A stretch of DNA of 64,000 nucleotides from Couchioplanes azureus (GTDB lineage Bacteria; Actinomycetota; Actinomycetes; Mycobacteriales; Micromonosporaceae): NCBI RefSeq assembly GCF_014648355.1, contig NZ_BMQY01000005.1, positions 1-64,000 on the forward strand, given 5' to 3'. Made by a program: the position numbers and the translations under genes. The stretch's first letter is position 1, and each line of letters starts with the position of its first letter. Below the pieces are notes generated by a model. That model was given only the letters and a program-made list of their open reading frames with translations, was not told the origin of the DNA and did no database searches. Below, piece after piece: positions 58,485 to 64,000 of this stretch.

Positions 58485-59474
58485 ATGTCAGCACCGCAGA
58501 CGCAATCCGGTCTGGTGCGGCGGTCGTCGTTCTCATCCCACGACGACGCCGAGATCACCGAGTTCATCCGGCAGGTGTACGCCGGCAACAAGTCACGGTT
58601 CGCGCCGGTCCGGAACGGCGCACAGTTCTCGGCGCTGACCCACGACACCGCCTTGATCGGCGCGGACCGGGTGCGCACGTCCATCGACTACCGTGGCACC
58701 ACCACCGCCGAGGGCTTTCGGGACTACGTGTTCTTCCTCGTGCACGCCGGCAGCGTGCAGGTGAAAGCTCGCGGCGCGGACACCATCGCGTCCAGGGGGG
58801 ACATCGCGTTCTATCCCCTCGGGGTCCCGGTCGATTTCGTCATGCACCACTTCGACGTGACCACCCTGCGGCTGCCGAGCGACCGGATCGACCGGGTTGC
58901 CGAGGACACGACAGGCGTGCCCGCCGCGGAGCTGAAGTTCCACGGCGTCACGCCGATCTCGGCACCGATGCGTCGCTACTGGCGGTCCTTGCTCGGCCTG
59001 GTCAGCGGAGCCCTGATGGATCCGGTCTCGCCGCTGAGCTCACCGCTGCTCGCCGAAGACCTCGCCCGCACGGTCGCCACCGCCGCCCTGCAGGTCTTCC
59101 CGAACACGACGATGAACCGTCAGCACGTGCCGGGCCCCGGCACCGTCGCGCCGGCGGCGGTCCGCCGCGCTGTCGCCCACATCGACGCCCACGCCCACCT
59201 GCCACTCCAGCTGAGCGAGATCGCCGCGGCGGCCGGCACCAGCGCCCGCGCCCTGCAGTACGGTTTCCGCCGGCACCTCGGTACGACGCCCCTGGGATAC
59301 CTGCGCCAGGTACGGCTGGAACTCGCGCGACGAGAACTGCAACGCGCCGACCCGGCTCGCGGCGACACCGTCGCGGCCATCGCGACCCGATGGGGCTTCA
59401 CCCACACCGGCCGCTTCGCCGCGGCCTACCGCGCGGCCCACGGCGTGCTACCGGGCGAGACGCTGCGAACCTGA
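58485..59474 (+). CDS. AraC-family regulator with AraC-binding-like sensor domain
   Basis: A 329-residue protein. The N-terminal half is a cupin-like AraC-binding-domain relative (ALIGADRVRTSIDYRGTTTAEGFRDYVFFLVHAGSVQVKARGADTIASRGDIAFYPLGVPVDF). The C-terminal AraC domain reads VRRAVAHIDAHAHLPLQLSEIAAAAGTSARALQYGFRRHLGTTPLGYLRQVRLELARRELQ, then VAAIATRWGFTHTGRFAAAYRAAHGVLPGETLR. The ATG at 58485 has a GGGGAGG site 6 bases upstream. No adjacent enzyme gene suggests the ligand. Confidence 0.88.
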   Translation: MSAPQTQSGLVRRSSFSSHDDAEITEFIRQVYAGNKSRFAPVRNGAQFSALTHDTALIGADRVRTSIDYRGTTTAEGFRDYVFFLVHAGSVQVKARGADTIASRGDIAFYPLGVPVDFVMHHFDVTTLRLPSDRIDRVAEDTTGVPAAELKFHGVTPISAPMRRYWRSLLGLVSGALMDPVSPLSSPLLAEDLARTVATAALQVFPNTTMNRQHVPGPGTVAPAAVRRAVAHIDAHAHLPLQLSEIAAAAGTSARALQYGFRRHLGTTPLGYLRQVRLELARRELQRADPARGDTVAAIATRWGFTHTGRFAAAYRAAHGVLPGETLRT

Positions 59475-59488
59475 ACTTGTTGAAAGGC

Positions 59489-59695
59489 CTACGGACGAGC
59501 GGGTTTCCGGGTCCTCCGCTCGTTGATCCTCTTCATCGCTTCCTTGGCGAACCGTTGGGCACCCTCCGCTCGATCCTGGAGCACCTCCGCGGTGAGCGCG
59601 ATCTCCTCCGCCCGGGTACGCGCGCGTTCCGCGAAATCGAGATGCTCCCCGACTTTCTCGGCGCTCGTCGTGCTGCCATCGTCTTCCGGGCTCAC
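59489..59695 (-). CDS. Small coiled-coil protein
   Basis: A 68-residue charged helical protein (SAEKVGEHLDFAERARTRAEEIALTAEVLQDRAEGAQRFAKEAMKRINERRTRK), with no recognised family. The GTG at 59695 overlaps the stop of an upstream frame (GTGA), which suggests that it was once the second gene of a coupled pair. The upstream frame is now broken (next entry). It converges on the AraC gene with a 14-base gap. It may be an intact remnant or still a functional small protein. Confidence 0.5.
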   Translation of the reverse strand: MSPEDDGSTTSAEKVGEHLDFAERARTRAEEIALTAEVLQDRAEGAQRFAKEAMKRINERRTRKPARP

Positions 59696-60132
59696 CACTC
59701 CATGCAGCCCCGCCGGACCCGTTGCGTCAATGCCGGCCGCGCCGGCGCTTCGTTTCCGGGCCTTCCTGTTCGCTCCCCGGATTCCCGCCGCGTCGGAGCC
59801 TGGTCGTCACCCGGCACTGCCGTCAGGTCGCCGCCACCGGCGATGGCATCCGCCCGAGTTTTGCGCTCCCGCTCCCGCTCGGCCGCCTCGGCCCGCTCGA
59901 ATGCCTGCTGCGCCGCGACGGCGTGCGACAGGGCCTTGTCGGCGGCGAGGAGGACGCTGTCGGCGTGCTTCCGGGCGCTCTCCGCGGATTCTGTGCGGCG
60001 GCCGCCCCGGTGGCAGCCTTCCGCGTGGCGGCACCCTCGATGGCGGCCTGGACGGCGGCCGTCTAGGCCTGGGCGGCAGCCGCCTGGGCCTGCTCGGCTG
60101 CGGTCCAGGCCCGTGCGAGGCGAATCTCTCAC
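59692..60132 (-). pseudogene. Decayed coiled-coil gene downstream of tRNA-Ala
   Basis: The frame ending at 59692 encodes a helical stretch (ESAESARKHADSVLLAADKALSHAVAAQQAFERAEAAERERERK) but has no credible start. Similar Ala/Gln-rich coding sense (ARAWTAAEQAQAAAAQA, then TAAVQAAIEG and RKAATGAAAAQ) continues upstream in another frame. The two parts meet near 60000 with a one-base frame change, and an in-frame TAG stands at 60063-60065. No start codon precedes the upstream part. This looks like a gene broken by a frameshift, a stop and loss of its 5' end, next to the 3' end of a tRNA. Confidence 0.5.
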
Positions 60133-60163
60133 CGAGTTTCCGGCATGGAGGCGTGATCCGGCA

Positions 60164-60192
60164 CAAAAATGGCCCGGACCGAAGTCCGGGCC
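60164..60192 (-). terminator. UUCG-loop terminator of tRNA-Ala
   Basis: On the minus strand a 9-base perfect stem (GGCCCGGAC / GTCCGGGCC) closes on a TTCG tetraloop and is followed by ATTTTTG. It begins 9 bases after the tRNA 3' end, a textbook intrinsic terminator. Confidence 0.92.
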
Positions 60193-60201
60193 AATTTCTC
60201 C

Positions 60202-60277
60202 TGGTGGAGCTGAGGGGACTCGAACCCCTGACCCCCACACTGCCAGTGTGGTGCGCTACCAGCTGCGCCACAGCCCC
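60202..60277 (-). tRNA. tRNA-Ala (anticodon GGC)
   Basis: A 76-base cloverleaf including an encoded CCA end. The acceptor stem GGGGCTG pairs with CAGCTCC and contains the alanine identity pair G3-U70. D-stem GCGC/GCGC, anticodon stem CCACA/TGTGG with loop CTGGCAG (anticodon GGC), and T-arm AGGGG-TTCGAGT-CCCCT are all complete. It reads codons GCC and GCT. Confidence 0.97.
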
Positions 60278-60348
60278 TTGCCATGTCCGGTCGCCCGGGC
60301 ACAGAGGGAATAGTACACACCCGTCGGGCCCCCGTTCGCGGGAGGGGC

Positions 60349-60906
60349 TCAGTTCAGCGAGACGTCGGGCGGGAAGTGCGCGACCGCCGCCAGGATGTCG
60401 CCCTGGCGGCGAAGGACCATGGCCCAGAGGTCGTCCGGGCGGTTCACGAAGGGGTCGCCCGGGAGGGCGTCGAAGACGAACCAGGAGCCGGCCGCGATCT
60501 CGTCCTCGAGCTGGCCCGCGGACCAGCCCGAGTATCCGGCGAAGACCCTGATGCCCGCCACGCTCTCGCGCATGCGGTCCGGGTCGGCGGAGAGGTCGAC
60601 CGTGCCCAGGCTGCCCGCGACCTGGTGGAAGCCGGAGACCCGCTTCTTGATCTCGGGGCGTGTGCGGGCCAGGCAGATCGCCGACTCGGGCTGGACCGGG
60701 CCGCCCTCGAAGAGGACCGCCGGGTCGCCCGCGAGGGCGCCCCAGTCGCCCAGGACGTCGGCGACCGGGACCTCGGTGGCCCGGTTCAGCACCACACCGA
60801 GGGCGCCGCCGGTCTCGTGGGCGACGAGCAGCACGACCGTACGGTCGAAGTTGGGGTCCTTCAGCGTCGGGGTCGCGACCAGCAGTTGACCGGTCATCGA
60901 TTCCAC
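60349..60906 (-). CDS. YqgE/AlgH-family protein
   Basis: A 185-residue protein of the YqgE/AlgH family (UPF0301). Landmarks are SMTGQLLVATPTLKDPNFDRTVVLLVAHETGGALGVVLNRATEVPVADVL, FEGGPVQPESAICLAR, RVFAGYSGWSAGQLEDEIAAGSWFVFDA and the end of the domain. The fold is known from structures but the function is not settled; AlgH was once linked to alginate control in Pseudomonas. The GTG at 60906 is chosen because GGAGGT lies 6 bases before it; the ATG at 60897 is an alternative. It lies 71 bases upstream of the tRNA-Ala gene on the same strand. Confidence 0.9.
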   Translation of the reverse strand: MESMTGQLLVATPTLKDPNFDRTVVLLVAHETGGALGVVLNRATEVPVADVLGDWGALAGDPAVLFEGGPVQPESAICLARTRPEIKKRVSGFHQVAGSLGTVDLSADPDRMRESVAGIRVFAGYSGWSAGQLEDEIAAGSWFVFDALPGDPFVNRPDDLWAMVLRRQGDILAAVAHFPPDVSLN

Positions 60907-61009
60907 CGACCGACCTCCGACACGCTGCTCTTCACTGAACACGACAGCCTCGCTCTCCCGCCATGCTTGGACATTAGCTTGCGGTTCGGGCCACCGATAA
61001 GGTCTGCGC

Positions 61010-61816
61010 ATGAACGAGCGACACCCGGAGGCGGAGATCGGCGTCATCGGCGGATCCGGTCTCTACGCCCTGCTGGACGGCGCGACGGAGCACGACGTGT
61101 CCACGCCCTACGGTGCGCCGTCGGATCGGATCACGATCGCCGAGGTCGGCGGCCGGCGGGTGGCCTTCCTGCCGCGGCACGGCCGCGACCACCGCTTCCC
61201 GCCGCACAAGATTCCCTACCGGGCCAATCTGTGGGCGTTGCGCTCCTTGGGTGTACGCCAGATCGTCGCGCCCTGCGCCGTCGGCGGTCTGCGCCCTGAG
61301 CTGGGCCCCGGCACCTTCGTCGTGCCCGACCAGCTGATCGACCGGACCAGCGGCCGACCCCAGACGTACTACGACAGCGGCGCGGTGCACGTGTCGTTCG
61401 CGGACCCCTACTGCCCGGTCGGCCGCCGCGCGGTGCTCGCCGCCGGGGAACGGGTCCGCCCCGTCGACGGCGGCACGATGGTGGTGGTCGAGGGGCCGCG
61501 GTTCTCGACCCGGGCGGAGTCGCGCTGGTTCGCCGAGATCGGCGGGTCGATCGTCAACATGACGGGTCACCCGGAAGCGGTACTCGCCCGGGAGCTGGCG
61601 CTCTGCTATACGGCCATCGCGCTGGTGACGGACCTGGATGCCGGCGTCGAGGGCGAGCACGGGGTCACCATGAGCGAGGTCTTCCGGGTCTTCACGGAGA
61701 ACACCGCGAAGCTGCGCGGGATTCTGCTGGACGCCGTGACGCGGCTGCCGGCCGAGCGGGAGTGCGCCTGCGCCTCGACGCTGGACGGCATCAAGCTTCC
61801 GATCGAGCTTCCCTAG
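61010..61816 (+). CDS. mtnP: S-methyl-5'-thioadenosine phosphorylase
   Basis: A 268-residue purine-nucleoside-phosphorylase-fold enzyme of the MTAP branch. It shows IGVIGGSGLYALLDGATEHDVSTPYGAPSDRITIAEVGGRRVAFLPRHGRDHRFPPHKIPYRANLWALRSLGVRQIVAPCAVGGLRPELGPGTFVVPDQLIDRT, then MVVVEGPRFSTRAESRWF and the substrate loop IVNMTGHPEAVLARELALCYTAIALVTDLDAG. It splits methylthioadenosine with phosphate into adenine and methylthioribose-1-phosphate, recycling the by-product of polyamine synthesis. Start ATG at 61010, divergent from the YqgE gene. Confidence 0.92.
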   Translation: MNERHPEAEIGVIGGSGLYALLDGATEHDVSTPYGAPSDRITIAEVGGRRVAFLPRHGRDHRFPPHKIPYRANLWALRSLGVRQIVAPCAVGGLRPELGPGTFVVPDQLIDRTSGRPQTYYDSGAVHVSFADPYCPVGRRAVLAAGERVRPVDGGTMVVVEGPRFSTRAESRWFAEIGGSIVNMTGHPEAVLARELALCYTAIALVTDLDAGVEGEHGVTMSEVFRVFTENTAKLRGILLDAVTRLPAERECACASTLDGIKLPIELP

Positions 61817-61908
61817 CCGTCGCCACATCACCCCCACGAGTTACCCTGCGCAACCGTTTCAGCGAGTACGGTGAAGTCTTACAGCCGCGAAACGGGTAGG
61901 GAAGATTC

Positions 61909-62919
61909 GTGTCCGGGACAGCGCTCCTCGGTCAGATCACCCGTGGTGATCATGTCTGCTGGATCGTCGACGACGAAACCGTTCGCCTGCGGACGCTGGC
62001 CGACGTCGTCGGCGCCGGACTGGGCCAACGCGACAGGACCGTCTACTGCGGTGATGATCCCGAGGCGGTCCTCGCCGCGATCGAGCGGCACGGTGTGCGC
62101 ACCACCGAGGCGCTGGCGTCCGGAAGCCTCCGGACGGCGACGGCGGAGTCGTCCTGGCTGACCGCCGCCGGGGCCTTCGACCCGGACGTGGCCATGGGTT
62201 TCCTGCGGGAGGAGCGGGACAGGGCACGCCGCGACGGGTTCCCGGGCCTGCGGCTCATCGCCGACATGTCGTGGGCGAGCCGGTCGGTGCCGGGCGCCGA
62301 GCGGCTGCCCGCCTTCGAAGCGGGGCTGAACGTGTTCTTCGCCGAGGGCTATCTGCTGGGGGTGTGCGCGTACGACCGCCGGCTCTTCGATCCGCTGAGC
62401 CTGCGCCGGCACACCGGGACGCATCCCGGGGCCGCCGGCACCGACATGCCGTTCGACCCGGCGTCCGCGCTGCGCATGCGGCTCACCCGGGATCCGTACG
62501 GGCTGCGCCTGGCGGGCGAGGCGGACATCTTCAACCGGCAGGCGCTCGCGTCGGTGATCGAGCACCTGGTCGACCGCCAGCCGGACGACGGCTCCGTGGC
62601 GGAGATCGACGTGTCCGGGCTGCGGTTCGCCGACACGGCGGCCGGACGCATCCTCTCGCGAGCCGTGGACCGATCCGCGGGCCGTCTACGCCTCGTGGGC
62701 AGCTCGCCGACCTTGTCCCGGCTGCTCGACTTCCACGGCGGCCGGGGGACATTCGCCCGGCGCAGTGGCCGGGACGTCCTCGACCTCCGCGGCGACCGAC
62801 TCGATTTTTCCGGAGACCGACTGGACTTCCGCAGTGAACGACCCGATTTCCACAGTGACCGACTCGGCTTCCCCGCAGCGCACGCGCCCGACCCGGACGC
62901 CGAGGCAGACTCCGCATGA
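61909..62919 (+). CDS. MEDS-STAS protein (anti-anti-sigma type)
   Basis: A 336-residue protein. Residues about 5-175 form a MEDS (DcmR-like sensory) domain (ALLGQITRGDHVCWIVDDETVRLRTLADVVGAGLGQRDRTVYCGDDPEAVLAAIERHG, then EGYLLGVCAYDRRLFDP). Residues about 190-285 are a STAS domain (LRLAGEADIFNRQALASVIEHLVDRQ, then AEIDVSGLRFADTAAGRIL with Thr at the phospho-site). The tail has RGDRLDF/SGDRLDF/RSERPDF/HSDRLGF repeats. Start GTG at 61909. The gene for a MEDS-HATPase protein follows after 36 bases; the pair probably forms a partner-switching module for a sigma factor. Confidence 0.85.
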   Translation: MSGTALLGQITRGDHVCWIVDDETVRLRTLADVVGAGLGQRDRTVYCGDDPEAVLAAIERHGVRTTEALASGSLRTATAESSWLTAAGAFDPDVAMGFLREERDRARRDGFPGLRLIADMSWASRSVPGAERLPAFEAGLNVFFAEGYLLGVCAYDRRLFDPLSLRRHTGTHPGAAGTDMPFDPASALRMRLTRDPYGLRLAGEADIFNRQALASVIEHLVDRQPDDGSVAEIDVSGLRFADTAAGRILSRAVDRSAGRLRLVGSSPTLSRLLDFHGGRGTFARRSGRDVLDLRGDRLDFSGDRLDFRSERPDFHSDRLGFPAAHAPDPDAEADSA

Positions 62920-62955
62920 CCGACTGCACCCGAGCGTGCGAAGAGGGATTCTCGA

Positions 62956-63927
62956 ATGACCGGCCCCAGGTCCGTTCCACGCTTCGACCATCCGGCGCTG
63001 TTGTACCGCAACGAGCACGAGTACGTGGCGGGCACCACCGCATTCGTCCGCTCCGCCGTAGCCGACGGCGAACCCGTCCTGGTGGCGGTCCCAGGGACGA
63101 ACCTCGACCTGGTGCGGGAGGCACTGGCCGACGTCGCCGACCGGGTCGTCTTCGCCGACATGGCGGTGGCCGGCCGTAACCCGGGCCGGATCATCCCGCG
63201 CGTGCTGCTCACCTTCGCCGCCGACCACCCGGGCCGCCGGGTGTCCATCATCGGCGAGCCGATCTGGCAGGGCCGCACGGCGCTGGAATATCCCGCCTGC
63301 GTCGCACACGAGGCGCTGATCAACGCGGCCTTCGCCGACCACGACGCCGCCATCCTCTGCCCGTACGACATCGAGCGGCTACCCCCGCCGATGGTCGAGG
63401 ACGCCTGGCGCACCCACCCCACGATGATCGACGCCGGCGCCCTGTACATCAGCGACCGGTACGCCGACCCGTTCGAGACGGCATCGAGCTTCAACCACGA
63501 GCTCCCCCCGCCGCCCCCGGACGCGGAGACCCTGGCCTACGGCGAGTACTCGACGCTGGCGGCGGTCCGCTGTTTCGTACGCCGCCACGCCGCCGCATCC
63601 CTCTCCCCGGAGGCGACCGAGGACCTGGTCCTGGCCGCCAACGAACTGGCCGCCAACACCTTCGAACACACCCGGGGCCGGGGCCGCATCACCATCTGGA
63701 CCGAACCCGGCGTCCTCATCTGCCAGGTCGACGACACCGGCCACCTGGCCAACCCCCTCGCCGGCCGCCTCCTGCCCCCACCGGACCACCCCCGCGGCTA
63801 CGGCCTGATCCTCACCAACGACCTCTGCGACCTGGTCCGCACCCACACAACCCCGACCACCACCACAATCCGCCTCCACAAGTACCTAGGAACCCGAGCC
63901 CTCCACCACCCAAAAGCCCACCAATAA
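62956..63927 (+). CDS. MEDS-HATPase protein (RsbA/RsbW-like anti-sigma regulator)
   Basis: A 323-residue protein. The N-terminal MEDS domain (about 10-180) reads FDHPALLYRNEHEYVAGTTAFVRSAVADGEPVLVAVPGTNLDLVREAL, then EALINAAFADHDAAILCPYDIERL. A C-terminal RsbW-like HATPase_c_2 domain (about 215-310) has the N-box EDLVLAANELAANTFEHTRG, the G1 box CQVDDTGHLANPL and GYGLILTNDLCDLVRT. There is no phospho-accepting H-box, so it fits a serine kinase or anti-sigma factor, not a histidine kinase. It follows the MEDS-STAS gene after 36 bases. Start ATG at 62956. Confidence 0.88.
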   Translation: MTGPRSVPRFDHPALLYRNEHEYVAGTTAFVRSAVADGEPVLVAVPGTNLDLVREALADVADRVVFADMAVAGRNPGRIIPRVLLTFAADHPGRRVSIIGEPIWQGRTALEYPACVAHEALINAAFADHDAAILCPYDIERLPPPMVEDAWRTHPTMIDAGALYISDRYADPFETASSFNHELPPPPPDAETLAYGEYSTLAAVRCFVRRHAAASLSPEATEDLVLAANELAANTFEHTRGRGRITIWTEPGVLICQVDDTGHLANPLAGRLLPPPDHPRGYGLILTNDLCDLVRTHTTPTTTTIRLHKYLGTRALHHPKAHQ

Positions 63928-64000
63928 AGCAAAAAGGAACCGCACCCAACACGACCGGCACACGGCGGCGTACGACACGAGGCGGAGCTCGGTGTCGTGG

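Noticed and set aside
62956..63927. Sensor histidine kinase
   Set aside because: It has an ATPase domain with N and G1 boxes, but no dimerisation helix with a phospho-accepting His; the RsbW-like pattern fits better.

Overview
The window is very GC-rich chromosomal DNA from an actinomycete. A filamentous, zoospore-type member of the Micromonosporaceae (Actinoplanes-like) is the best guess. Supporting points are a mycothiol-dependent formaldehyde dehydrogenase, a snapalysin, an FxSxx-COOH peptide system, many GTG starts, and a complete type IVa pilus cluster with no secretin gene (as expected in a monoderm). The genus is an inference from gene content. No insertion sequence, CRISPR array, rRNA or replication origin was seen.

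Layout, left to right. 0-10 kb: the 5' end of cytochrome oxidase subunit I, an FAD monooxygenase, VOC and AraC genes, a degenerate LigD-like protein, a glycosidase-like protein, a MarR / formaldehyde dehydrogenase / metallo-hydrolase operon, a cupin, and a PAS-GGDEF-EAL protein. 10-25 kb: an accessory stretch of nucleic-acid enzymes. It holds a coiled-coil protein with a worn-out Mrr-like nuclease domain, a giant SF1 helicase with a C-terminal nuclease, a second SF1 helicase, a beta-family protein, a small PrimPol, and a three-gene operon with a RecB/Cas4-like nuclease. The stretch contains many minisatellites, in genes and between them, and is the best candidate for an undescribed defence or repair module.

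25-33 kb: an FxSxx-COOH ribosomal peptide locus (precursor, HExxH hydroxylase-type enzyme, NB-ARC/TPR partner) with no radical SAM gene in the window. A GGDEF-EAL protein lies between its parts; a STAS protein and a snapalysin follow. 33-36 kb: an MFS transporter and a GlxA-type regulator.

36-48 kb: type IV pili, in the order pilB, pilT, pilC, pilA, pilD, pilM, pilN, pilO and three minor pilins. Two of the minor pilins carry large extra domains (Ig-like repeats; ricin-type lectin repeats), suggesting an adhesive tip. 48-57 kb: a GntR regulator, an F420-type oxidoreductase, a drug-efflux MFS, a small membrane protein, and a 1739-residue kinase / ATPase / GAF / GGDEF protein. 57-64 kb: a ZIP-like transporter, repeat proteins, an AraC regulator, tRNA-Ala(GGC) with its terminator and a decayed gene behind it, a YqgE-family protein, MTA phosphorylase, and two MEDS-domain genes (one with STAS, one with an anti-sigma ATPase domain) that look like a partner-switching pair.

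Three GGDEF-containing proteins in the window, two of them also with EAL, suggest that cyclic di-GMP signalling may bear on the pili; that link is inference.
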